In this document: positions 17,309 to 26,475 of the stretch, in pieces | How the letters are laid out: each line of letters opens with the position of its first letter | How positions within the stretch are numbered: position 1 is the stretch's first letter | NCBI RefSeq assembly: GCF_001707825.1 | Contig: NZ_LYBM01000001.1 | Coordinates: forward strand, 124,001 to 188,000 | Reading direction: 5' to 3' | Origin: Veronia pacifica | GTDB lineage: Bacteria > Pseudomonadota > Gammaproteobacteria > Enterobacterales > Vibrionaceae | DNA length: 64,000 nucleotides | Made by a program: the position numbers and the translations under genes | The notes under the pieces: model-generated | What the model saw: only the letters and a program-made list of their open reading frames with translations | Database searches by the model: none | Told to the model about the DNA's origin: nothing

Positions 17309-19150
17309 TCATATATTTCTGACGACACGGAAACCGAGGTAATTGGCTGAGCTCTCTGGCTTTAACTCAAGACGCTCTGATACCCGGGCACTCCCGGGTG
17401 AAAAGCTCCATGCCCCGCCTCTTGCTACGGGCATATCACTGTCGGACCACTCCCAGACATTACCAGCAGTATCATAAACGCCATAGGGATTGGCAGGAAA
17501 GCTGGCGACAGGTGAAGTACTTTTGTTTGACCACGCACTACCACTCCAACCTGTATTTGCACGACCGACCCCAATGTCGTCTCCCCACCAATAGTCTGAC
17601 TGACTGCCGCCTCGGGCGGCGATTTCCCACTGAGTTTCAGAAGGCAGAGAATAATTATGGCCAGTATGGCGACTTAACCAGTTTGAGTAGGCCATTGCAT
17701 CCCGTCTGCTAATACAAACAACCGGTGAATTATCTGATTGTTTGAAGCCCGGGTTACGCCAGCTATGGTTGAGTAGTTGTTTCGTTTTTCCGTAAACCAA
17801 CGCAGAGCAGCCGAGACCATTCTCTGCATCTGTTACAAAATTGGTTTCACTGACAAACTCACGAAATTGCTTAACGGTGACAGGTGTCGTGGCAATTGAA
17901 AAAGGTTTAACAATTTTTATCGGCCGTTCAGCATGCTGACCGATCTGATAATTACCCGCTTTAATCACCACCATAATTGGTGCCTTGCGGTTGTTAGACA
18001 ACTGGTCACTAAATCTTTTGCCGGGCTTCGATGCATTATCGATTTCTTCAAGATTGGCCCAAATGACAGAATCTTTGGTCATGATCATCTGGCGGCTATA
18101 TGGCTGATACCCCGGTTTTTCTACCATAAGCTGATGTTGTCCTGCCGGTAGCATAATTTCCACTGGCGTGCTTCCATATGCGACCCCGTTGATCGTCACC
18201 TTATCGTCAAAGCGATTTGAGCGGATCTTTACATTGATCCAATGTTTATTTGGATTTAGGTCATCACTTTGAGCCAGTTCCTGTAATTGATTCAGGCAAT
18301 AGCGATCAGAAAAATTAAGCAGAACACAGGCCACTTTTTCATCGGGCTGACTGCGCATTTCTACATTGATACGAGTGATGTAGCTACTGTCACCCTTGAA
18401 ACCGCTGCTAACGATATTGCTGTTCAGCACCTGAATATTAAAAGACACGGCACCGACATGAAGTTTTGCCAGTGAGGTTTCGGTCAGCGTATCAATTAAC
18501 TGGCTTTGAAATGTATCAACCGCTTTCTGCATGGTCAGGGCTTTACCTTGTTTGGAGCAGGCAGCCAGTGTGACATTAGGGTCGCAAGTGATGGTATGAA
18601 CCAATTCGATGGAGTCTTTATAGCTCAACTCCTGATTGATTCGCTTCACTCTTGCCAGCTTCATATCTTCCTGAATACTGTCGAGAGCATTGCTTAACAA
18701 CTGTTTTTGTTGCTTGAGATCTTCAACGAGTTTCTGTTGATCGCTTACCAGCAAATCCATGTTGCCGATTTTATCGCTATTTTCCTGCAAAGATTGCCAC
18801 GCTGAGAGATAGTCTTGTTGATACTGGCCAAGGCTCGTTGTATCTGGCCGTTCCAGTAAGCGGCGGTACTGCTCATCCAGTCTGTCACGGGTTCGATTTC
18901 GTTGTATCTCAAGATCACTTCGTACCTTGTTCAGGTTAGAGCGTTTATTGATCAAGGTCGCAAGTGTATCGTGTTGAACCTGGAGGTTCTGAGAGTGGGT
19001 GTTTATCTCTGTTCTTTTCTCTTCCTGATGTTGCTCAAGGACTGCAACCGGATCTTCTTGCGAAAACCCGAGTGACTCCTCTGCGACAACCTGACCACTG
19101 AGAAGTATCAACCACAATGCAGACAACAGCATGGACAATCGATTACTCAT
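17309..19150 (-). CDS. Exported coiled-coil / PEGA / FGE-sulfatase-like protein
   Basis: 613-residue protein with a signal peptide (about 1-23). Residues 35-190 are rich in heptads and likely a coiled coil, a middle region of unknown type has CDPN...CSKQG, a PEGA-like domain (about 310-365, GSTPVEIMLPAGQHQLMVEKPGYQPYSR) follows, and a C-terminal formylglycine-generating-enzyme-like (SUMF1) domain covers about 390-613 (ATTPVTVKQFREFV...SLPSETQWEIAARGG...GNVWEWSDS...LGFRVVRNI). The catalytic Cys pair of true FGE is not evident at the C terminus, so sulfatase activation is unlikely and a binding or structural role in the envelope is more plausible. Stand-alone gene with its own terminator. Confidence 0.8.
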   Translation of the reverse strand: MSNRLSMLLSALWLILLSGQVVAEESLGFSQEDPVAVLEQHQEEKRTEINTHSQNLQVQHDTLATLINKRSNLNKVRSDLEIQRNRTRDRLDEQYRRLLERPDTTSLGQYQQDYLSAWQSLQENSDKIGNMDLLVSDQQKLVEDLKQQKQLLSNALDSIQEDMKLARVKRINQELSYKDSIELVHTITCDPNVTLAACSKQGKALTMQKAVDTFQSQLIDTLTETSLAKLHVGAVSFNIQVLNSNIVSSGFKGDSSYITRINVEMRSQPDEKVACVLLNFSDRYCLNQLQELAQSDDLNPNKHWINVKIRSNRFDDKVTINGVAYGSTPVEIMLPAGQHQLMVEKPGYQPYSRQMIMTKDSVIWANLEEIDNASKPGKRFSDQLSNNRKAPIMVVIKAGNYQIGQHAERPIKIVKPFSIATTPVTVKQFREFVSETNFVTDAENGLGCSALVYGKTKQLLNHSWRNPGFKQSDNSPVVCISRRDAMAYSNWLSRHTGHNYSLPSETQWEIAARGGSQSDYWWGDDIGVGRANTGWSGSAWSNKSTSPVASFPANPYGVYDTAGNVWEWSDSDMPVARGGAWSFSPGSARVSERLELKPESSANYLGFRVVRNI

Positions 19151-19288
19151 TCTATTTACCCTGCTAATTCAGATATGACCGAATGACTCCGTTTCACCAC
19201 TTCATAAACAGCCCTTCATTACCGCCTCAAAAATGAATCATGAATAGTAGTTAACAAACGTATGTATAGAATTTAAAATTTAGTCGTT

Positions 19289-19685
19289 GATCAGATTTAA
19301 GGTGTTGTAGTGGGGAGATTTTGAGAGTTCAGTCAATAGCTTCTGAAAAAACTATGAAAAAGTACATTTGAGAGCTGTCCTTGGTTGAGTGATCAAGAAG
19401 AGTTAAAGGTGGGATCAGTATGGTCAGAAGAGGTTGATCGTTTTTGTACGGAACGATGATCATGGAATGATCGGCAGTAAAATGTCATGGAAGCATGATC
19501 ATGATGTCTGTAAAACACGGATAAAAATATTTAACATATTTTTCAATACTTTAAATTGAATCGTGTGTTTTCTGCGACTGAAAAAATAGAAATTGCATGC
19601 TTATCATCTCTTACATTGCCCGGATCCTGTTCACTTATACAGTCGAAATGACATTGACCGTAGTTTAACAACCACTTGATCATCT
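19289..19685. repeat. Origin-distal cluster of RctB-type iterons
   Basis: In the 610-bp gap before the AraC gene there are ATGATCA-type sites with GATC at 19391 (GTGATCAAG), 19458, 19469, 19497 and 19678 (inverted CTTGATCAT), plus weaker ones at 19289 and 19436, and an ACCGTAGTTTA element (19657-19667) like those in oriII. It is about 15 kb from the origin. A comparable remote cluster of five 12-mers and a 39-mer is known on V. cholerae chromosome II, where it helps limit initiation. The equivalence here is inferred. Confidence 0.65.
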
Positions 19686-19762
19686 TTCCGAGATTCAACA
19701 TCGCCTTTTTTCAATAATGATGAGACAATTCAGGCAGGTAAAATAGATAATTAACACACCAA

Positions 19763-20539
19763 ATGAAGCCAGCGCGAAAACAATCTCAGATCATTGCCCT
19801 TCCCAGTTATACGTCAAACCATACACATGATTATGGTCAGGTCGTTATTGGCTTGCAGGGACAATCTGAATTCGAGGTCAGCGGCCGGGGAGGACTGGTT
19901 GGCCCGGGGCAGGGTTGCTTAGTTGCCTTTGACGAAGAACACGCATTTTCTGGTATTGGACACAACGAAATTTTGGTGATCAATGTACCGATCACTGAAG
20001 AGGGTGGTCAGCAATATTTCGAAGATAAGGTTGATCGGTTATTCAGCGGTGATGCCTATTTTCAGCTCGACAATCAGGCCCAGTTACTCATAAAAGCACT
20101 AAGTACAGAAATGGCTGCAAATCCTGATGATTTGTTACTTAGCTCTGCCTGTGCAGACACACTTATATGCGTACTGCAAAACCATTTGAAAGATCGCGCC
20201 CAATCCCGACGTCACGGACAACGTTTGAATCTCGATGTTATTGATAGCTACATTCAGGCACATATCAGCCGTAAAATTTCGGTTGCTCAGCTCGCTGGCA
20301 CTGTTTTTCTTGCTGAAAGCCAGTTCCACCAGTTATTCAAAGACCAAGTTGGCATGACACCACACCAATATGTATTGGAGAAACGCTTTCACCTCGCAAG
20401 ACAGTTGATCCAAGAAAGCAGGATGACAATGGGACAAATTGCAGACAGTTGCGGTTTTTCCAGCCAGAGTGGCTTTACCAGTGCCTTTTCCCGCTATTTC
20501 GGCGTGTCTCCTGCGCGTTATCGTGTCAAAAACTGTTGA
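19763..20539 (+). CDS. AraC-family regulator, probably of the put genes
   Basis: 258-residue regulator. The N-terminal half is a cupin-like sensor (SNHTHDYGQVVIGLQGQSEFEV) and the C-terminal AraC helix-turn-helix pair runs from about 158 to 256 (KISVAQLAGTVFLAESQFHQLFKDQVGMTPHQYV, then IADSCGFSSQSGFTSAFSRYFGVSPARYR). It lies directly upstream of putA in the same direction, so it probably controls proline catabolism, taking the place of the DNA-binding domain that this PutA lacks. Confidence 0.85.
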   Translation: MKPARKQSQIIALPSYTSNHTHDYGQVVIGLQGQSEFEVSGRGGLVGPGQGCLVAFDEEHAFSGIGHNEILVINVPITEEGGQQYFEDKVDRLFSGDAYFQLDNQAQLLIKALSTEMAANPDDLLLSSACADTLICVLQNHLKDRAQSRRHGQRLNLDVIDSYIQAHISRKISVAQLAGTVFLAESQFHQLFKDQVGMTPHQYVLEKRFHLARQLIQESRMTMGQIADSCGFSSQSGFTSAFSRYFGVSPARYRVKNC

Positions 20540-20652
20540 TGATTTTCCTTCAATAACATTCAGTTAGTTGTTATTGGCTGATATGTCTGCTTTAAAACCT
20601 CTTTAGCAAAATAATAAACTGCTTATCTATTTTAATGTCATCATTTCTGTTA

Positions 20653-20668
20653 GTTATTTATAAATAAC
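20653..20668. promoter_or_regulatory. Perfect palindrome in the putA promoter region
   Basis: GTTATTTATAAATAAC is a perfect 16-bp palindrome about 155 bp before putA in the 282-bp gap. It could be an operator for the adjacent AraC protein or another regulator, though AraC proteins usually bind direct repeats. Confidence 0.4.
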
Positions 20669-20821
20669 AGAGATTTTCTTTGTTAATTATCGGAGTTTTT
20701 TGCAATAATGCCGCAGGATATTGAAAGACCAGTTTCAGACATCAGCCTAGAATCGGTTTACTAATAACATGGATGCAACATTTTCCGTCTGAATGCGGAA
20801 TGAGGAGAGAGGATCCTGCTT

Positions 20822-23800
20822 ATGTTTAAAGCGATTGATGTCCTTGCCCCTGCGTTTATCGAGCAACCGCTTGATCAGCTTTGGCAGAATATTTCCCCAC
20901 TTTATAGTGTCGATGAGAGCCTGTGGCTAAAAGAGCTACTGCCTCTTGCGACCCCTTCTGATGAAGAACGCAAAAATACCGATCTGGCGTCGACTCAACT
21001 GATTGAATCCGTACGCGCCGACAGCAAAGCGGTGCAAATGATCGATGCCCTGTTACTCGAGTACAGCCTTGATACCCGCGAAGGTATTCTGCTGATGTGT
21101 CTGGCTGAAGCGCTGATGCGAGTGCCTGACAGCAAAACAGCTGATGCACTGATCCGAGACAAACTGGGCGTTGCCGATTGGAAATCTCATCTGAAGAGTT
21201 CTGAGTCTGTTTTCGTCAATGCTTCAACCTGGGGGCTGATGTTAACGGGCAAAGTGGTGACGATGGATGATCAAAATGATAGTCCGGTATCGACGCTTAA
21301 CCGTTTGGTCAATAAGTTCTCCGAACCTGTCATTCGTCAGGCGATGCATCAGGCAATGAAAATCATGGGGCACCAGTTTGTTCTGGGCCGTGATATTGAT
21401 GAAGCATTAAAAAATGGTGAAAAGCCACGTGACAAAGGTTTCACCTACTCATTTGATATGCTGGGTGAAGCAGCACTGACCCGTCAGGATGCACAAAAAT
21501 ACTTCAATGATTATATGGAAGCCATTGAAGCTGTCGGCAGAAACCTGCGCCGTGGGAAAGGCCCAGAGCCTTCTGTCTCCATCAAGCTATCCGCACTTCA
21601 CCCACGTTATGAAGTAGCCAACACAGAACGTGTTATGACAGAAATGCATGATATTGTTCTGGCGCTGCTTGAGCGGGCTATCGACCTTGGTGTCGCTATC
21701 ACTATCGATGCTGAGGAAGCTGACCGTCTTGAACTGTCACTTAAGTTGTTCGAGAAGCTCTACAATCATCCGTCAGTAGTAGGGTGGGGTAAATTCGGAC
21801 TGGTTGTGCAGGCTTATTCTAAGCGAGCATTACCAGTGATCACTTGGTTGGCAGGTCTCGCCAGAGTCCACGGTACTGTCATCCCAATGCGACTGGTAAA
21901 AGGTGCCTACTGGGATACAGAAATTAAGCTGTCGCAGCAGCATGGCCACCATGGCTATCCTGTCTACACGCGCAAAGAAGCTACCGATGTTGCGTATCTT
22001 GCCTGCGCGCGATTCTTGTTATCTGAACAGGTTCGTGGTCTGGTTTATCCTCAGTTTGCCAGTCACAATGCTCACACAGTGGCGGCAATCTCTGCGATGG
22101 CAACACACGGCGACTTTGAATTCCAGCGTCTCCACGGTATGGGCGAAGCCCTTTATAACCACGCGATGAACCAGTTTGGTAATGGTGTCAGAATTTACGC
22201 ACCGGTCGGCAGTCACAAAGACTTACTGCCATACCTTGTTCGTCGTCTGTTGGAGAATGGTGCGAACAGTTCTTTTGTGCATCGTCTCGTTGATGCACGA
22301 TGCCCAATCTCTGATCTTATTCAACACCCGATAGATACCCTGTTGTCAAGGGAGACGCTACATAATAATCGCATTCCTATGCCTGTTGGCGTGTTTGGTG
22401 ACGACCGTAAAAACTCTATGGGTGTTGCCACTGATATTGACTCTGAATGGACACCTTTTGCAGAGAAAGTCTCGGCATTCATGGAACAGGTTGAGTGGCA
22501 TGCAGCGCCTTTGGTTAACGGGCAGATTCTGGATGGTGAAAAGCATTCAGTAACTTCACCTTATGACAACAGACAGCAGGTTGGCACCATTTCTTTTGCT
22601 TCGCAGCAACAGGCCAGTCTCGCGTTAGACACCGCGGCGGCAAGTTTTTCTTCATGGTCTGCATTAAAGGCTGAAGAACGAGGTGAATACTTACTATTGC
22701 TCGCTGACAAGCTGGAAGAGAACCTTCCTGAGTTGGTCGCGCTCTGTCATCGCGAAGCAGGTAAAACGGTTCATGACAGTATTGATGAAGTGAGAGAGGC
22801 TGTCGATTTCCTTCGTTATTACCCCGGTGAAGCAAAGGCGTTAATGGATACGCCCGAGACTTACACTGACTTTACCGGTCTGACGCGCAGCGTGTCTCAT
22901 CAGGGACGTGGCGTTTTCACCTGCATAAGCCCTTGGAACTTCCCACTGGCTATTTTCATTGGTCAGGTAGCTGCTGCATTAGTCGCAGGTAACACCGTGG
23001 TTGCTAAACCCGCAGAACAGACGTCACTGATCGCCTTCCGTGCCATTCAGTTATTACTCGAAACGGGCATTCCCGCAGGTGTGATTCAGTTGTTACCGGG
23101 CACAGGTGCTGAGCTGGGCAGTTTGCTTACCAGTGATGAACGCATTGCCGGTGTTGCATTTACAGGTTCTACGCCGACAGCGCAGCGTATCAATCGCAGC
23201 CTTGCCAGCCGCAATGCTGAGCCTGTTCCGCTGATTGCTGAGACAGGTGGTCAGAATGCAATGATTGTTGATAGTACAGCACTTCCTGAGCAGGTTGTAC
23301 GTGATGTGCTCCGCTCTGCATTTGCTTCCGCAGGGCAGCGTTGCTCAGCGTTACGTGTGTTGTATGTCCAGCAAGATATTGCAGACCGCGTTGTAGCTCT
23401 GATTCGAGGTGCGATGTCTGAACTGTCTGTCGGTAAGCCATCATTGCTGAGTACCGATGTCGGTCCCGTCATTGATGAAACCGCTCAGAAGAAATTGCTG
23501 TCACACATCGCTGAGATGGAGAGACATGCAGAGAAAGTTGCCGCCGTTAAACTGAATGGTGCCTGCGAACATGGCACATTCGTGCCTCCGACGGCTTTCG
23601 AAATTGATTCGATATCTCGTCTTGATCAGGAGCACTTCGGCCCGATCCTGCATATTGTTCGCTACCATGCTGACGAGTTGGATCAAGTGATTGATCAAAT
23701 TAATCAGACTGGCTTTGGCCTGACTCTCGGAGTGCACAGCCGAAATGAGGGGACATACCGTCACATTGATCAACGTGCTCGTGTCGGTAACTGCTACATC

Positions 23801-23929
23801 AACCGAGATCAGGTTGGTGCCATGGTGGGGGTTCAGCCATTTGGTGGTCAGGGCCTGTCTGGCACCGGGCCAAAAGCGGGTGGTCCTCACTACCTGCACC
23901 GGTTTACTAAGGTGGAGGCTTCTGCATGA
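20822..23929 (+). CDS. putA: PutA, bifunctional proline dehydrogenase / P5C dehydrogenase
   Basis: Oxidises proline to P5C with FAD, then glutamate semialdehyde to glutamate with NAD. 1035 residues comprise an alpha-helical arm and PRODH barrel (about 1-480, with LKLFEKLYNHPSVVGWGKFG and MRLVKGAYWDTEIK) and an ALDH domain (about 560-1025) with catalytic Cys841 in AGQRCSALR. It lacks the N-terminal ribbon-helix-helix DNA-binding domain of E. coli PutA (1320 residues) and stops before the C-terminal ALDH-like domain, which is encoded by the next gene. ATG 20822 follows GAGGAGAGAGG. The stop overlaps the next start (ATGA). Confidence 0.95.
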   Translation: MFKAIDVLAPAFIEQPLDQLWQNISPLYSVDESLWLKELLPLATPSDEERKNTDLASTQLIESVRADSKAVQMIDALLLEYSLDTREGILLMCLAEALMRVPDSKTADALIRDKLGVADWKSHLKSSESVFVNASTWGLMLTGKVVTMDDQNDSPVSTLNRLVNKFSEPVIRQAMHQAMKIMGHQFVLGRDIDEALKNGEKPRDKGFTYSFDMLGEAALTRQDAQKYFNDYMEAIEAVGRNLRRGKGPEPSVSIKLSALHPRYEVANTERVMTEMHDIVLALLERAIDLGVAITIDAEEADRLELSLKLFEKLYNHPSVVGWGKFGLVVQAYSKRALPVITWLAGLARVHGTVIPMRLVKGAYWDTEIKLSQQHGHHGYPVYTRKEATDVAYLACARFLLSEQVRGLVYPQFASHNAHTVAAISAMATHGDFEFQRLHGMGEALYNHAMNQFGNGVRIYAPVGSHKDLLPYLVRRLLENGANSSFVHRLVDARCPISDLIQHPIDTLLSRETLHNNRIPMPVGVFGDDRKNSMGVATDIDSEWTPFAEKVSAFMEQVEWHAAPLVNGQILDGEKHSVTSPYDNRQQVGTISFASQQQASLALDTAAASFSSWSALKAEERGEYLLLLADKLEENLPELVALCHREAGKTVHDSIDEVREAVDFLRYYPGEAKALMDTPETYTDFTGLTRSVSHQGRGVFTCISPWNFPLAIFIGQVAAALVAGNTVVAKPAEQTSLIAFRAIQLLLETGIPAGVIQLLPGTGAELGSLLTSDERIAGVAFTGSTPTAQRINRSLASRNAEPVPLIAETGGQNAMIVDSTALPEQVVRDVLRSAFASAGQRCSALRVLYVQQDIADRVVALIRGAMSELSVGKPSLLSTDVGPVIDETAQKKLLSHIAEMERHAEKVAAVKLNGACEHGTFVPPTAFEIDSISRLDQEHFGPILHIVRYHADELDQVIDQINQTGFGLTLGVHSRNEGTYRHIDQRARVGNCYINRDQVGAMVGVQPFGGQGLSGTGPKAGGPHYLHRFTKVEASA

Positions 23930-24669
23930 GTTCGCTATTTCAGGGAGTAAAAAGCATGACGGGAACAGAACAGGCAGTGAATCAGAGTCTGGCTGTTTGG
24001 GAAGACTGGAATCAGCAGGGCGTAGAGAAACGCATAACGTTGTTGAAGGCATGGTCTGATGCGGTCGAAAAACGCGGTGGTGATGAATTCTCTTGTGCCG
24101 CAGCAATGATCCGTTTTCAATGCCAAAGTGCAAAACGATATCTGTTGCCTGTTCATGAGATGCCTGGGCCAACAGGTGAAACCAACGAACTGTATATTTC
24201 AGGCCGTGGTGTGTTTGTCATTACGGGCGATCACACCTTGTCATTAACCGCACTTGCGGGACAGCTGGCTGCTGTATTACTGGCAGGTAACTGTGGTCTG
24301 GTCGTTGTGCCTGATAATCTTGCTAACCATGCTGATGCTTTGTTGGCTGATTTAACCAAGGCTGGCTGTCCGTCACGCACTGCCAACCGATTACCATTGA
24401 TTGAGCTGGATGAACTAACAGCTGACTCACGTTTGGCGGGTGTCGCTATAACTGCGGAGCAAACGCAGGTTCGTGATGTAAACCAGCGTCTCGCCGAGCG
24501 AGATGGCTTGTTGGCTCAGCTCATTTCAGAAACAAATCCATCGCAGCTTACGCTGGTGGGTTCTCCTTCCTATGTATTGCGCTTTATCACAGAGCGCACC
24601 CGAACAATAAACGTCACTGCAGTAGGTGGTAACGCCACACTTCTGGAACTCGGCAGTGGTGGACACTAA
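23926..24669 (+). CDS. Detached PutA C-terminal ALDH-superfamily domain
   Basis: 247-residue protein coupled to putA by an ATGA overlap with a strong GGTGGAGG ribosome site. It resembles a degenerate, Cys-less aldehyde dehydrogenase fold (GRGVFVITGDHTLSLTALAGQLAAVLLAGNCGLVVVPD) and ends in NVTAVGGNATLLELG, which matches the conserved C-terminal motif that closes long PutA proteins (in E. coli, NTAAAGGNASLMTIG). I therefore read it as the C-terminal ALDH-superfamily domain plus terminal motif of a long PutA, here as a separate polypeptide that would dock on PutA and seal the substrate channel. It might be labelled a P5C dehydrogenase, but catalytic residues are absent. Confidence 0.75.
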   Translation: MSSLFQGVKSMTGTEQAVNQSLAVWEDWNQQGVEKRITLLKAWSDAVEKRGGDEFSCAAAMIRFQCQSAKRYLLPVHEMPGPTGETNELYISGRGVFVITGDHTLSLTALAGQLAAVLLAGNCGLVVVPDNLANHADALLADLTKAGCPSRTANRLPLIELDELTADSRLAGVAITAEQTQVRDVNQRLAERDGLLAQLISETNPSQLTLVGSPSYVLRFITERTRTINVTAVGGNATLLELGSGGH

Positions 24670-24683
24670 CAACTTCCAGAAAA

Positions 24684-24710
24684 CGGCCCCGTAAATCGGG
24701 GCCGAAACAT
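24684..24710 (+). terminator. Hairpin between the putA unit and putP
   Basis: CGGCCCCG/CGGGGCCG 8-bp stem with loop TAAAT, then AAACATTTTT. The T tract starts a few bases late, so it may stop only part of the transcripts and lower putP expression relative to putA. Confidence 0.65.
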
Positions 24711-24726
24711 TTTTGAGGAACATCCA

Positions 24727-26223
24727 ATGATAGAAAACAGCTTTGCTGTCAGCGCTACGTTTGTTGCGTATTTGGCCCTGATGCTAGCAATAGGTGTTTA
24801 CGCCTATAAAAGAACATCGAATTCAGAGGACTATTTTCTAGGGGGACGCTCTCTGGGCCCCTGGCCGGCTGCGTTATCTGCTGGTGCATCAGATATGAGT
24901 GGCTGGTTGTTGCTCGGTTTACCGGGTTACGCATATGCGGCAGGTATGGAATCCTTGTGGCTTGCAGGCGGCTTACTTCTCGGTACTTGGTTAAACTGGC
25001 TTATCTGTGCAAAACGCCTGCGCACGTATAGTATAGAGGTTGATAACGCACTGACACTCCCTGAGTTTTTTGCCCGTCGTTTTGATGACAACAGCAAATT
25101 ACTTCAAACTATTTCTGCATTCTTTATTCTCCTTTTCTTCCTTTTCTACACCAGTTCTGGATTGGTAGCAGGAGGTAAGCTATTCGAGACTGTCTTTGGT
25201 CTTGATTACCAAATTGCAGTCATTATCGGAACGGTTTGCGTGGTTTCCTACACCTTGTTTGGCGGATTCCTTGCCGTTTCGTGGACTGATTTGGTACAGG
25301 GACTTCTGATGTCAGCGGCACTTGTATACGTGCCTCTGGCGGTGATGGACGGTTCATTCGCTGACCTCAGTGCTGGTCTGACGGCTAAAAACCCTGAATT
25401 ACTGACCATCTGGAATGATGTGAAAGGTCAGCCTCTGACAACAATCAGCATTGTCTCTCTCGCTGCTTGGGGACTGGGTTACTTCGGTCAGCCACACATA
25501 CTGGCTCGTTTCAAAGCGACGCGCAGCAATAAAGATATCGGCACTGCCCGTCGTATTGCCGTCACATGGACAGCCCTGTCTATGTTTGGTGCGATGCTCA
25601 TCGGCCTTGTAGGAATCCTGTATGTTGATGGTCATCCCGGTACAGTGTTGGAAGACAGCGAAAAAATCTTCATGGTACTGGTCAACGCTGCATTCCACCC
25701 TGTGATCGCAGGTATTTTGCTGGCTGCGATTCTTGCTGCGATCATGAGTACTGCTGATTCACAACTTCTGGTGTCTTCGTCGGCGCTGGCTGAGGACTTC
25801 TATAAGCAGGTTTTCCGTCCGGATGCGACCAATGAGCAGGTTGTGATGATGGGCCGCATTGCTGTTGTCGCTTTATCGCTGGTCGCTTTGGCACTCGCAA
25901 TGAACCCCGATAGTACAGTGCTTGGTCTGGTATCTTATGCATGGGCTGGTTTTGGTGCTGCTTTTGGTCCTGCACTATTACTGAGCTTGTTCTGGAAAGA
26001 GATGAACCGCAACGGTGCACTTGCTGGTATTTTGACAGGTGGTATTACAGTGGTGGTTTGGAAACAGCTGACCGGCGGTATCTTCGACCTGTATGAAATC
26101 GTTCCGGGCTTTATTCTGGCGACTCTGGCAGTTGTTATCGTCAGTATGCTGACTGGCGGTGCGTCAGATAAGGTCAGAGCGCGTTTCAATAGCTATGAAA
26201 AGCAGTTGGAAACGATGGACTAA
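24727..26223 (+). CDS. putP: PutP, sodium/proline symporter
   Basis: 498-residue sodium:solute symporter family protein with about 13 membrane helices that imports proline with sodium. Typical blocks are YFLGGRSLGPWPAALSAGASDMSGWLLLGLPG near the N terminus, the ALTLPEFFARRF loop, and LAAIMSTADSQLLVSSSALAEDFYK. It follows putA and its detached domain, so the locus imports and degrades proline. ATG 24727 has a GAGGAA ribosome site. Confidence 0.95.
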   Translation: MIENSFAVSATFVAYLALMLAIGVYAYKRTSNSEDYFLGGRSLGPWPAALSAGASDMSGWLLLGLPGYAYAAGMESLWLAGGLLLGTWLNWLICAKRLRTYSIEVDNALTLPEFFARRFDDNSKLLQTISAFFILLFFLFYTSSGLVAGGKLFETVFGLDYQIAVIIGTVCVVSYTLFGGFLAVSWTDLVQGLLMSAALVYVPLAVMDGSFADLSAGLTAKNPELLTIWNDVKGQPLTTISIVSLAAWGLGYFGQPHILARFKATRSNKDIGTARRIAVTWTALSMFGAMLIGLVGILYVDGHPGTVLEDSEKIFMVLVNAAFHPVIAGILLAAILAAIMSTADSQLLVSSSALAEDFYKQVFRPDATNEQVVMMGRIAVVALSLVALALAMNPDSTVLGLVSYAWAGFGAAFGPALLLSLFWKEMNRNGALAGILTGGITVVVWKQLTGGIFDLYEIVPGFILATLAVVIVSMLTGGASDKVRARFNSYEKQLETMD

Positions 26224-26244
26224 TATGGTTCAAGACTAAAATTA

Positions 26245-26270
26245 AAAGGATGCCTCGGCATCCTTTTTTA
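26245..26270 (+). terminator. Rho-independent terminator after putP
   Basis: AAAGGATGC/GCATCCTTT 9-bp stem with loop CTCG, followed by TTTT. Confidence 0.9.
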
Positions 26271-26298
26271 TTGGATGACGAACTCTTTCACCGAAAGA

Positions 26299-26310
26299 AT
26301 GATCAAGGAA
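26299..26310 (+). repeat. Isolated ATGATCAAG iteron-like site
   Basis: ATGATCAAGGAA has the same nine-base start as several oriII 12-mers. It lies alone about 80 bp past putP. It could be a chance occurrence. Confidence 0.35.
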
Positions 26311-26475
26311 AAGAATGTCAGATCTTTGGTGGTTTCGTGAGAGGTACTGTGTTTAAAGTATGATGCTGCTGACAGGTGTCGCTCATGCAGTAGATTCAAA
26401 ATGACGCGGTGTGCTTTTATGCCTGCCCTGAGATGTCCAAAATTTAATTTATCTGAATTTACTTGAGGATGTATC

